Assembly (NCBI GenBank): GCA_030533135.1
Contig: JAUNJR010000003.1
Location: 1 to 42,424 of the forward strand
Reading direction: 5' to 3'
DNA: 42,424 bases
DNA from: Coriobacteriales bacterium
Lineage (GTDB): Bacteria > Actinomycetota > Coriobacteriia > Coriobacteriales > Atopobiaceae
Below the pieces are notes generated by a model. That model worked only from the letters and a program-made list of their open reading frames with translations. It had not been told where the DNA came from and ran no database searches. Both the position numbers and the translations under genes were made by a program. Shown piece after piece: positions 32,864 to 40,981 of the stretch. Position 1 is the stretch's first letter. Every line of letters begins with the position of its first letter.

Positions 32864-33859
32864 TTACTTCAAGGTGGCGTACATGACCGCCTTGATGGTG
32901 TGCATGCGGTTTTCCGCCTCGTCAAAGACCTTGGACTTCTTGCTCTCGAAGACCGCGTCCTCCACTTCCATCTCGGTAACGCCAAAGCGCTCGGCGATAT
33001 CGGAACCCACGGTGGTGTTGGTATCGTGGACGCTCGGCAGGCAATGCAGGAAGATGGAGTCCTTGGCCGTATGTGACATGAGCTCCTCGGTCACGCGGTA
33101 CGGAGACAGCTGCTCGATGCGCTCGGCCCACACCTCGTCGGGCTCGCCCATCGACACCCACACGTCGGTGTATACCACGTGCGCACCCGTGACACCAGCC
33201 ACGGGATCGTCAGTCAGGGTAATGGTGCAGCCATTCTCCTCGGCAATGGGCTTGCAGGCATCCACCACGTCGTCGGCAGGCCAGCAGCTCTTCGGGCCGC
33301 ACGCCACGAAGTTCATGCCCAGCTTTGCGCAAACGACCATGAGCGAGCGGGCTACGTTGTTCTTGGCGTCGCCCATGAAGACGAGCGTCTTGCCCTTGAT
33401 GTCGTAGTTGAAGTTCTCCTGTACGGTCAGAATGTCGGCGAGCATCTGGGTGGGATGCCAGAGGTCGGTGAGGCCGTTCCATACGGGAACACCGGACTTC
33501 TCGGCCAGTTCCTCGACGTCCGCCTGCTCGAAGCCGCGGAACTCGATGCCGTCGTACATGCGGCCAAGCACGCGCGCGGTGTCCTCGATGGACTCCTTCT
33601 TGCCCATCTGCGACGAGCCGGGATCAAGGTAGGTCACACCCATGCCGAGGTCCATGCCACCCACCTCGAAGGAGCAGCGGGTACGCGTGGAGGTCTTCTG
33701 GAAGAGCAGCACGATGTTCTTGCCCTCGAGGTAGCGGTGCGGGGTGCCCGTGCGCTTGAGGTCCTTGAAGTTCTTGGACAGGGCCAGCAGATACTCAATC
33801 TCCTCGGTAGAGAAGTCAAGCAGGCGCAGGAAGCTGCGGCCAGAGAGGTTGACGCCCAT
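32864..33859 (-). CDS. arcB: Ornithine carbamoyltransferase, probably catabolic
   Basis: 331 residues. Carbamoyl-phosphate motif STRTR (57-61), [24 protein letters not shown] in [23 protein letters not shown] and the ornithine/catalytic motif HCLP ([11 protein letters not shown]). Next to arcA it most likely runs as citrulline phosphorolysis, giving ornithine and carbamoyl phosphate, although the sequence alone does not exclude the anabolic role (argF). AAAGGA precedes the ATG. The 133-base gap from arcA contains a weak minus-strand promoter candidate (TTGGCG, 16 bases, TAGACT) and nothing else I can identify. Confidence 0.93.
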   Translation of the reverse strand: MGVNLSGRSFLRLLDFSTEEIEYLLALSKNFKDLKRTGTPHRYLEGKNIVLLFQKTSTRTRCSFEVGGMDLGMGVTYLDPGSSQMGKKESIEDTARVLGRMYDGIEFRGFEQADVEELAEKSGVPVWNGLTDLWHPTQMLADILTVQENFNYDIKGKTLVFMGDAKNNVARSLMVVCAKLGMNFVACGPKSCWPADDVVDACKPIAEENGCTITLTDDPVAGVTGAHVVYTDVWVSMGEPDEVWAERIEQLSPYRVTEELMSHTAKDSIFLHCLPSVHDTNTTVGSDIAERFGVTEMEVEDAVFESKKSKVFDEAENRMHTIKAVMYATLK

Positions 33860-33992
33860 GGTGGTTCCTTTCTACGTGCAAGGTAATGCTCTGTCAGTCT
33901 AGCAGTGTTACTACACGCGCCAAGGTATCAGCTTTTAAAGTAGGAACAGAACGATGAAAGCCACATCTGTGGGCAAACTCATCCAACGCCGT

Positions 33993-35246
33993 CTAAACCG
34001 CATCACGTGCAAATGGCATGCTCATGCAGTGTGGGCCGCCGCGTCCGCGCGAGAGCTCACCAGAGGGAATCTCAAGAAGCTCAAAGCCCTCCTTGTAGAG
34101 GATGTCATTCGTCACCTGGTTGCGCTGGTACACAAAGACACGTCCCGGCGAGACTGCAAGGGTGTTGGATCCGTCATTCCACTGCTCGCGCGTTGCTGCA
34201 ATCGCGTCGTCGCCACCACATTTGATGAGGCGTACGCCGTCAAGACCGAGCGCCTGTGCGAGTACCTCGGCGATCGTATCCTCACGCTGACGAATGACCA
34301 CCTCTCCCGTTTGAGCCCCACGCGTGAGCTCAAACACGCGCAACGTCCCCAAAATGGCGGGATGCATGGTGAAGGTGTCAACGTCAAGCTGCGTGAAAAC
34401 GGTATCCAGATGCATGAAGGCGCGTTTCCGCGGGATGAGCAGGGCAAACACACGATCGATGTCCGACTGCTCCCCTCCCCAGAGCACTGTCTTGGCAAGG
34501 ACATCAACGGCTGCTGACTGTGTGCGCTCCGATATGCCTACCGCAAGGGTGTGGTTGCCCAGGATCAGGATGTCACCGCCCTCGATGTGATAGGGCAAGT
34601 CGCGACTGTACCATCGCTGCGTTTCCTTATATGCGGGATGGTACGTAAAGACCGTCTCGCCAAGAAGCGTCTCGCGACGACGGGTTACGGAAAGCATGCG
34701 ATTGATGCTCACGCCTGATCCAAGAACCGTAAAGGAGTCCCGCGTAAAGTAAATGTTGGGAATCGGATCGACGAGCAGCCCATCCTCCTCGCTACCGTTG
34801 GCATTAAGCCTGTCTGCGAGCGAGCGCATACGCGACGGCGAGACACCCGCCTCGTCGGCACGGATGCCCGTTATTGCCTTGCGCACGAGGTCTTCCGTTG
34901 TCGGCTGACTCAGCAACACCTCTCGTACCAGGTCTTGCAGCGCGTCGCAACCATCTAGGCCACATTCGTCAACGTAACGGTCAACAAAGAGCTCGCGTCC
35001 CTCAGGGCATGCGTCTATGGCCTCTGCCGTCAGCTTGTCGAGGTAGAGCACCTCGACACCCTCATCCCTCAACATTTGTGCAAAAGCATCATGCTCACGC
35101 TGAGCTTCCGCAAGGTAGGGGATGTCGTCAAAGAGTAGCCTACCGAGGCTGTCCGGAGAAAGGTTGAGTAGCTCCTCGCCCGGTCGATGGAGCATCACCG
35201 TGCGTAGCGTCCCAATCTCGCTGTGAACTGAGAGTTCGTGTAGCAT
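33993..35246 (-). CDS. arcA: Arginine deiminase
   Basis: 417 residues. It hydrolyses arginine to citrulline and ammonia, the first step of the arginine deiminase pathway. Catalytic landmarks are FTRD with Asp170, HIEGGD with Glu222, H279-L-D281 in FMHLDTVF, and the nucleophile Cys407 in GGPHCMSMPFARD. I chose the ATG at 35246, which has AGGAGG four bases upstream; an earlier ATG at 35267 lies on the other side of that site. Divergent from ppk1. Neither carbamate kinase (arcC) nor the arginine/ornithine exchanger (arcD) is in the window. Confidence 0.95.
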   Translation of the reverse strand: MLHELSVHSEIGTLRTVMLHRPGEELLNLSPDSLGRLLFDDIPYLAEAQREHDAFAQMLRDEGVEVLYLDKLTAEAIDACPEGRELFVDRYVDECGLDGCDALQDLVREVLLSQPTTEDLVRKAITGIRADEAGVSPSRMRSLADRLNANGSEEDGLLVDPIPNIYFTRDSFTVLGSGVSINRMLSVTRRRETLLGETVFTYHPAYKETQRWYSRDLPYHIEGGDILILGNHTLAVGISERTQSAAVDVLAKTVLWGGEQSDIDRVFALLIPRKRAFMHLDTVFTQLDVDTFTMHPAILGTLRVFELTRGAQTGEVVIRQREDTIAEVLAQALGLDGVRLIKCGGDDAIAATREQWNDGSNTLAVSPGRVFVYQRNQVTNDILYKEGFELLEIPSGELSRGRGGPHCMSMPFARDAV

Positions 35247-35270
35247 GCGTCCTCCTTGTAACGTCATGTA

Positions 35271-35279
35271 CTTATATCA
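35271..35279 (-). promoter_or_regulatory. Candidate extended -10 promoter for arcA
   Basis: The minus strand reads TGATATAAG, an extended -10 (TGn followed by TATAAG, five of six matches). No clear -35 lies at the right distance. Transcription would start about 18 bases before the arcA ATG. Confidence 0.4.
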
Positions 35280-35295
35280 ATCTTACGCCATATGC

Positions 35296-35337
35296 ACGAG
35301 TTTCGGCTTACTCGTAAACCGCTTGGTCAAATGACCA
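35296..35337. promoter_or_regulatory. Two dyads between arcA and ppk1
   Basis: ACGAGT (35296-35301) pairs with ACTCGT (35310-35315) around eight bases, and TGGTCAAATGACCA (35324-35337) is a 14-base palindrome with a two-base centre. Both lie between the divergent promoter candidates and could be operators. Neither matches an ARG box or CRP/FNR site convincingly. Confidence 0.4.
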
Positions 35338-35356
35338 GCTTACCCGCAGACAACAC

Positions 35357-35365
35357 TGTTAGAAT
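35357..35365 (+). promoter_or_regulatory. Candidate extended -10 promoter for ppk1
   Basis: TGTTAGAAT contains TGn plus TAGAAT (five of six matches to TATAAT). Transcription near 35372 would leave too short a leader for the ATG at 35376, which favours the ppk1 start at 35409. Confidence 0.4.
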
Positions 35366-35408
35366 GGATAGGCTTATGCAGTCTACACAAGAGGTGGTGC
35401 AATCCATC

Positions 35409-38075
35409 ATGGCCAAGAAAAAGCGTGTCAAGAAGGAACAGCGTAAGGAGAGGCGTGCTGCAGAGGCGGCGCGCCTCTCCAAGGCTAAGCTCCGTCTTGG
35501 CAAGAGTCGTAAGCGTTCGCTCCCCAAGCCGCAGGATGCTGAGGGACGTGACCTCGACTTTTCGTACACGCAAGGCCGTGAGGTCAGCTGGCTGCGTTTT
35601 GACGAGCGCGTGCTGGACGAGGCGCTTGACGAAACGGTACCGCTGTTTGAACGCATGAAGTTCGTCTCCATCTTTGGCAGCAACCTGGACGAGTGGTTCA
35701 TGGTGCGCATCGGGTCGCTTTCCGACCTTGCGCGCCTTAAGCGCCAGCCGAGGGACATCCGCTCCAATGAGACACCCAGCGAGCAGATTGACCACGCTCT
35801 TTCCATTCTCCCCACGCTCCTGCGCAAGCAAGCCGCTGCCTTCTCTGGCATCGAGGCCAATCTGGCTGGCGCCGGACTCACGCGCGTCCAGACCGGCGAC
35901 CTCACCGACATCGACCTTCGCCAGATCGCACAGTACTACAAGCACAACATCGCCCCTATCATCTCGCCGATGATCATTGACCCGCGCCACCCCTTCCCCA
36001 ACTTGAAGAACGGCCGGCTGTACGCCATCTGCTCGCTGGATGGCACGGAAGAAGAGGGCCTTCTGGGCATCGTGGAGGTTCCCCATTCGCTTCCGCGTGT
36101 CATCGAGCTCCCCTCCACACCACGTAACTGGCGTTATGTCCTGCTCGAGGACATCGTGCTGTCTCGTCTGGGCGAGTGCTTTGGCGCATATGAGCCCACC
36201 AGCTCCGCTGTCATACGCGTTACACGAAACGCGGACGTGGACCCGGACGAGGGCTCCGACGTTGACGAGGATTACCGTCAGCACATGAAGGCGGTGCTGA
36301 AGCGGAGGCTCCGCCTGCAGGCCGTACGCCTTGAGATTGACCGTGACCTGGACGATGACGTCGAGGCGTTCATCACTGACGCCCTGCGGCTTGAGTCGAG
36401 CCATGTCTTCCACACCAACATGCCGCTCGACCTGGGCTACGTCTTCGGCCTTGAGGACCACATCCCTCTCGAGAGCAAGGATCGCCTGCTCTATGAGCCC
36501 ACGGAGCCCCAAGAGTCCCCCATGGTCGATCCCGACCTCCCCATGCGTCAGCAGGTCGAGGACCGCGACATCCTGCTCTTCTATCCGTACGAGGCCATGA
36601 CTCCGTTGCTGCGTCTGCTGCGTGAGGCCTCATCCGACGAGTCCTGCATCTCCATCAAGATCACGCTCTATCGCGTGGCCAGGCAGTCGCGTCTGTGCGA
36701 GAGCTTGATTGCCGCCGTTGAGAACGGCAAGGAAGTCACCGTCCTGATGGAGCTCCGCGCTCGCTTCGACGAGGCAAACAACATCGCATGGGCCGAGCGT
36801 CTTGAGAGCGCTGGCTGCACGGTCATCTACGGCACCGAGGGCTTCAAGTGCCACTCCAAGATCTGCCAGATTACCTATCGCGATCACAAGCACATCCAGC
36901 GCATCACCTGCCTTGGTACGGGCAACTTCAACGAGAAGACCGCGCGCACCTACTCTGACTTCATGCTGCTCACCGCTCATGAGGGCATCGGCGATGATGG
37001 CAACCGCTTCTTCCGCAACCTCTCGCTTGGTAACCTCTATGGCACGTACCAGCACCTTGGCGTTGCGCCGTCCAGCTTGAAGCCGCTGGTCATGCGCGGC
37101 CTTGACCGCGAGATTGACCGCGCACGAAAGGGCGAGCCTGCTCAGGTCTTCATGAAGATGAACTCGCTCACTGACCGTGACGTCATCGACAAGATCTCCG
37201 AGGCGTGCCAGGCCGGCGTGACCGTCGTCATGATCATCCGCGGCATCACATGCATCCGCGCCAACGTTCCCGGCCGCACCGAAGGACTTATCATTCGTCA
37301 GATCGTGGGCCGCTTCCTTGAGCATGCGCGTGTCTATGCCTTTGGCGTGGACACCGACGTGGTTTACCTCTCCTCTGCTGACATGATGACCCGCAACACC
37401 GAGCATCGCGTCGAGATTGCCTACCCGGTGCTTGATGACCATTGTCGCTCGCTGGTCATCCAGTACGTCAACCTTCAGTTGGCTGACAACGCCAAGGCCC
37501 GTCAGCTTACCGAGGATGGCACCTGGGAGAAGGTCGTTCCAGAGCCTGGCGAGCCTTCCATCAACGCTCAAGAACTGCTCATCTCCGTTGCCGAGATGCG
37601 TGCCGAGGCCGATGAGTCCGAGCTTGCCCCGATGACTCCGTTTACGCGCATCATCCCTGACCTGACGCTTGATCAGCTGCGCCGCGTGTCCTCCATCCCA
37701 AGCCACATGTTTGACGATGGTACTGAAGAGGAAGCCGAAGAGGTCCTTGATGAGACCGTCGAGACCACTGGGACGGCCGAGGAACATGAGGACGCGTCTG
37801 AGGATGCTACTGAGAACATCTTTGATATCGAAGCCCAGGCGGAGCAGGCATGGTCAACGCCCGAGCACGTAGAGGCACATATCATTGAGGAAGAGGAGCC
37901 CGAGGAAGAGCAAGCGGCACCTCAGGAGGAGTCTCAGACGAGGTCCATGCCACAGGACGAGCCCAAGGTCATCGCCAAGCGCCAACCTGGTCGTTTTGCC
38001 GTTGGTTTCAAGCTCATCGCCATGGGGCTCAAGGCCATCTTTACCGGTCGGGTAACTGATCGTAAGGACCAGTAG
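35409..38075 (+). CDS. ppk1: Polyphosphate kinase 1 with charged terminal extensions
   Basis: 888 residues from the chosen ATG. It makes long-chain polyphosphate from ATP. The core (about 50-755) follows the PPK1 plan: REVSWLRFDERVLDEA, GSNLDEWFMVRIGSL, FYPYEAMTPLLRLLREA, IKITLYRVA, FKCHSK with the probable phospho-His482, GTGNFNEKTARTYSDF, and MTRNTEHRVEIAYPV. The first 43 residues are strongly basic (about half Lys/Arg). The last 130 hold a long Glu-rich stretch (771-850) and end in a basic amphipathic segment. GAGGTGG precedes the ATG at 35409; an in-frame ATG at 35376 is possible. The rRNA methyltransferase gene follows after four bases. Confidence 0.94.
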   Translation: MAKKKRVKKEQRKERRAAEAARLSKAKLRLGKSRKRSLPKPQDAEGRDLDFSYTQGREVSWLRFDERVLDEALDETVPLFERMKFVSIFGSNLDEWFMVRIGSLSDLARLKRQPRDIRSNETPSEQIDHALSILPTLLRKQAAAFSGIEANLAGAGLTRVQTGDLTDIDLRQIAQYYKHNIAPIISPMIIDPRHPFPNLKNGRLYAICSLDGTEEEGLLGIVEVPHSLPRVIELPSTPRNWRYVLLEDIVLSRLGECFGAYEPTSSAVIRVTRNADVDPDEGSDVDEDYRQHMKAVLKRRLRLQAVRLEIDRDLDDDVEAFITDALRLESSHVFHTNMPLDLGYVFGLEDHIPLESKDRLLYEPTEPQESPMVDPDLPMRQQVEDRDILLFYPYEAMTPLLRLLREASSDESCISIKITLYRVARQSRLCESLIAAVENGKEVTVLMELRARFDEANNIAWAERLESAGCTVIYGTEGFKCHSKICQITYRDHKHIQRITCLGTGNFNEKTARTYSDFMLLTAHEGIGDDGNRFFRNLSLGNLYGTYQHLGVAPSSLKPLVMRGLDREIDRARKGEPAQVFMKMNSLTDRDVIDKISEACQAGVTVVMIIRGITCIRANVPGRTEGLIIRQIVGRFLEHARVYAFGVDTDVVYLSSADMMTRNTEHRVEIAYPVLDDHCRSLVIQYVNLQLADNAKARQLTEDGTWEKVVPEPGEPSINAQELLISVAEMRAEADESELAPMTPFTRIIPDLTLDQLRRVSSIPSHMFDDGTEEEAEEVLDETVETTGTAEEHEDASEDATENIFDIEAQAEQAWSTPEHVEAHIIEEEEPEEEQAAPQEESQTRSMPQDEPKVIAKRQPGRFAVGFKLIAMGLKAIFTGRVTDRKDQ

Positions 38076-38079
38076 CACG

Positions 38080-39426
38080 ATGCCTGAATCCACTGGCACG
38101 GTTCTCTCCCTTCGCATCGAGCGCATGTCATATGGCGCCGATGCCATTGCACATACCGATGAGGGCAAGACCGTTTTCGTGAGCGGAGGCGCTGTCCCTG
38201 GTGACCTGGTCGAAGCGGAAGTAACGCGTTCAAAAGACTCCTTCGTAAACGCTCGCTTTGTACGCGTGATCGAGCCCTCGGATAAGCGTGTTGCCGCCCC
38301 TTGCCCCTATGCCGACATCTGCGGAGGCTGTCCGTGGGCGCACCTTTCACGTGAAGCGCAGCTTGCCGAGAAACGTGACAACGTGGTGAACTCATTGGTC
38401 CGCATCGGTCGCCTTGAACCTTCCCGTGCCGAGAGCTTGGTTGCCCAGACAGAGCGCCCAAGCGATGACTGGGGATACCGTAACAAGGTTGAGCTTGCGC
38501 TCTCTACGACTCGAGGACGCACGTCAGTCGGCATGCATGCCCAAGACGGTACAACCGTCATCAAGGTTGATCGCTGCCCGCTGCTTGATACGAGATACCA
38601 GAAGGTCGTGAAGGCAGTCTCTGGCGCACTGAGCTATCTCTCCAACTCGCACGACCTTGGCATCGAACGCGTAGGCATTCGCGCGTCGCGTCGCACGAAG
38701 GATCTCGAGATTGCCCTGTGGACTTCCCCTGGCAGCTTCCCGCGTGCACAGGTAGCCAAAGTGCTCCAAGACGCCACCAAGGCGACGTCAATCGTCCGTG
38801 TGATGACCAAGGGTCCTCAGAAGGCACGCAAGGTCACAGGCGTGGAACGCCTTTCCGGCAAGGGGTGCTGGGAAGAACGCATTGCTGGTGGCCAGATGCT
38901 CCTATCTGCGCCGTCCTTCTTCCAGGTCAACACCGTAGGTGCGCAACGGCTTGTGGAGCTCGTGCTCGATGGCCTTGCCCCTGACGAAGACGACGAGGCT
39001 ATGGACCTCTATTGTGGTGCGGGCACATTCACGCTCCCGCTTGCACGTGCCTGCAACTACGTATCGGCCGTGGAGAGCTATGGTCCTGCAGTGCGCGACT
39101 TGCGGCGTAACCTCGAAAAGGCCCAGCTTGACAATGTTGATGCCATTGGTGGAGACGCGGGCCGCGAGTTCCCCGACACGGACGCCGACATCATCGTCGT
39201 AGACCCGCCGCGTGCAGGCCTTGCAGAAGACGTTGTGCGGCAGCTCTCTGAGCAGCCGGCACGTGCTATCGCATACGTCAGTTGTGACCCGGCCACACTC
39301 GCACGCGATATCGCGCGATTCGAGGATATTGGGGTCTTCTCTCCCACCCGCATCACACCGGTTGACCTCTTCCCCCAGACCTTCCACGTCGAGACCGTAA
39401 CCCTCTTGTCAAGGAAAGATACATAG
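38080..39426 (+). CDS. 23S rRNA (uracil-5-)-methyltransferase, RlmD/RlmCD type
   Basis: 448 residues of the TrmA/RumA family, which methylates C5 of uridines in rRNA with SAM. An N-terminal TRAM domain (1-60) precedes a 4Fe-4S site formed by Cys75, Cys81, Cys84 (CPYADICGGC) and Cys166. The methyltransferase domain has DLYCGAGTFTLPLA (SAM loop), VVDPPRAGL and the catalytic Cys402 in YVSCDPATLARD. The iron-sulfur cysteines and TRAM domain fit the rRNA enzymes rather than tRNA TrmA. AAGGA lies ten bases before the ATG. Cotranscribed with ppk1 by spacing. Confidence 0.9.
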   Translation: MPESTGTVLSLRIERMSYGADAIAHTDEGKTVFVSGGAVPGDLVEAEVTRSKDSFVNARFVRVIEPSDKRVAAPCPYADICGGCPWAHLSREAQLAEKRDNVVNSLVRIGRLEPSRAESLVAQTERPSDDWGYRNKVELALSTTRGRTSVGMHAQDGTTVIKVDRCPLLDTRYQKVVKAVSGALSYLSNSHDLGIERVGIRASRRTKDLEIALWTSPGSFPRAQVAKVLQDATKATSIVRVMTKGPQKARKVTGVERLSGKGCWEERIAGGQMLLSAPSFFQVNTVGAQRLVELVLDGLAPDEDDEAMDLYCGAGTFTLPLARACNYVSAVESYGPAVRDLRRNLEKAQLDNVDAIGGDAGREFPDTDADIIVVDPPRAGLAEDVVRQLSEQPARAIAYVSCDPATLARDIARFEDIGVFSPTRITPVDLFPQTFHVETVTLLSRKDT

Positions 39427-39516
39427 CCTGCGATAAGGCGCTCGAGACCGTACGGTCCTGCGCACATGATTGACTTTGCGGAAAGCGAATTCGTCCACCC
39501 GCTAGAGGAAACTGGT

Positions 39517-39705
39517 ATGACTCGCAAGCAAGCCCATATCGCATTGACGCTCATCCTCATGCTGGTTGTGACCCGATTTGTCATACGAATCGTCGACGCA
39601 ACCGTGCAGATTGAAGATGACATCGGCATGCTGCTTGCCTTGCTGGTGATAGTAAACGCCGCAATCGGGGTGGTTAGCTACAAGCTCTACAAAACTAAGT
39701 TCTAA
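39517..39705 (+). CDS. Small two-helix membrane protein, unknown
   Basis: 62 residues. Two hydrophobic helices (about 9-27, IALTLILMLVVTRFVIRIV, and about 37-54, MLLALLVIVNAAIGVVSY) are joined by a short acidic loop (QIEDD), with a basic C-terminus (KLYKTKF). The ATG at 39517 has AGAGGA seven bases upstream; an ATG at 39466 lacks one. Not assigned to a family. It stands between the rRNA methyltransferase gene and the P-loop kinase gene. Confidence 0.65.
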   Translation: MTRKQAHIALTLILMLVVTRFVIRIVDATVQIEDDIGMLLALLVIVNAAIGVVSYKLYKTKF

Positions 39706-39740
39706 CTTCGGATAGCCCTGGCCTTGCAAAGGGGGTTCTT

Positions 39741-40238
39741 GTGGAGCACCAGAAACTGCTGGTCATTGGAAGCCCGGGGTCGGGCAAGAGCACCTTTGCC
39801 CGGAAGCTGAGGGACAAGACTGGGCTGCCCCTCCATTACCTTGATATGCTCTTCCACAACCCTGACAGAACCACGGTCAGTCGAGAGGTGTTTGACGATA
39901 GGCTGTCACAGATACTTGCGTCTGAATGCTGGATCATTGATGGCAACTACCGAAGGACGCTGCCGCTCAGATTTGAGAGATGCACTGGTGTCTTCTTCTT
40001 TGATGTGCCTGTTAAGCAGTGCCTGAGAGGCGTAGAAGCACGAATTGGGCACGCAAGAGAAGACATGCCTTGGATTGAGACTGAGTTTGACCCAGAGTTC
40101 AGACAGTATATTCTTGATTTCAAGCGGGACCAGGTTCCCTCAATCACTGAGCTCATCGAGGAGTATCGGGAGTACAAAGAGATAACGATCTTCCATTCCA
40201 GGGAGGAAGCGGACAGCTGGTTGGACGAACGCATGTGA
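39741..40238 (+). CDS. P-loop adenylate-kinase-like protein (FlaR/topology modulation type)
   Basis: 165 residues. Walker A GSPGSGKST (10-18), LPLHYLDMLFH, then WIIDGNYRRTLPLRFE and VFFFDVPVKQCL match the family often named 'topology modulation protein FlaR' or adenylate-kinase-related. The substrate is not known. It starts at GTG with GGGGG just upstream. The composition appears less GC-rich than flanking genes. It is followed after 12 bases by the dipeptidase gene, so the two are probably cotranscribed. Confidence 0.85.
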   Translation: MEHQKLLVIGSPGSGKSTFARKLRDKTGLPLHYLDMLFHNPDRTTVSREVFDDRLSQILASECWIIDGNYRRTLPLRFERCTGVFFFDVPVKQCLRGVEARIGHAREDMPWIETEFDPEFRQYILDFKRDQVPSITELIEEYREYKEITIFHSREEADSWLDERM

Positions 40239-40250
40239 AAGGCGCTATCC

Positions 40251-40904
40251 ATGGACTACAAGCGAACGGTAACGATGGATCCCTCAGGATTTGTGGTGTT
40301 GGCTGATTACGTTCCCGCCATCGTGCAGGAGATTCGCTATTACTCAACGTACAACTTCATTGGTGACCGCATTGACGGATACGAGGATCCCGTGGCCTTG
40401 CTCACCAAGGAAGCCGCCCGAGCGCTGAAGTCTGTAAGCAACGAGATGATCGTACAGGGGTATCGGCTGAAGATATTTGACGCTTATCGCCCAACCACCG
40501 CGGTAAAGCATTTCGTGCTCTGGGGTATAGAGGACCTCGACCTGCGCATGAAGCCCTTCTTCTATCCCGACCTCGATAAGGAAGACCTCTTCGTGAAGGG
40601 CTACATCGCAAAGCGCTCGAGCCACAGTAGGGGTAGCACCGTTGATCTCACGCTCCTTGACATGCAAACGGGCAAGGAGGTCGACATGGGAAGCCCCTTC
40701 GACCTTTTCAGCGAGGTGTCGCACCCGGATTATCGCGGCGTCACAGACGAGCAGTACGAGAATCGCATGCTGCTTCAAAGCACCATGGTGCGGAACGGCT
40801 TCGTGCCCATCGATTGCGAATGGTGGCACTTCACACTAGCTGACGAACCGTATCCCGATACCTACTTTGACTTCCCCGTATCTGCGGATTACCTCAAACG
40901 GTGA
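40251..40904 (+). CDS. D-alanyl-D-alanine dipeptidase, VanX/DdpX family
   Basis: 217 residues. All VanX active-site residues are present at a constant offset of nine: Arg80 (DAYRP), zinc ligands His125 and Asp132 (SSHSRGSTVD), base Glu190 and zinc ligand His193 (EWWHF). VDMGSPFDLFSE is also conserved. The enzyme hydrolyses free D-Ala-D-Ala in the cytosol; no signal peptide is seen. No vanH, vanA-type ligase or two-component regulator is near, so a housekeeping peptide-recycling role is at least as likely as glycopeptide resistance. It converges on the MscS-family gene. Confidence 0.9.
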   Translation: MDYKRTVTMDPSGFVVLADYVPAIVQEIRYYSTYNFIGDRIDGYEDPVALLTKEAARALKSVSNEMIVQGYRLKIFDAYRPTTAVKHFVLWGIEDLDLRMKPFFYPDLDKEDLFVKGYIAKRSSHSRGSTVDLTLLDMQTGKEVDMGSPFDLFSEVSHPDYRGVTDEQYENRMLLQSTMVRNGFVPIDCEWWHFTLADEPYPDTYFDFPVSADYLKR

Positions 40905-40922
40905 CGTCTCGACTCACATAAA

Positions 40923-40960
40923 AAGCCCGACCCAATTGGTGTTCACCATGGGTCGGACTT
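40923..40960 (-). terminator. Terminator of the MscS-family gene
   Basis: Read on the minus strand, AAGTCCGACCCA and TGGGTCGGGCTT pair (one mismatch), with an inner GGTG/CACC pairing, followed by TTTTT. The plus-strand side has only a broken T-run, so it mainly serves the minus-strand gene. Confidence 0.85.
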
Positions 40961-40981
40961 CGTTTGCAAAGGTATTACCTG

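Noticed and set aside
36630-37787. 385-codon minus-strand reading frame opposite ppk1
   Set aside because: Shadow of the polyphosphate kinase core, which has conserved catalytic motifs on the plus strand.
40251-40904. Vancomycin resistance cluster
   Set aside because: Only the dipeptidase is present; no vanH, D-Ala-D-Lac ligase or VanRS pair in the window.
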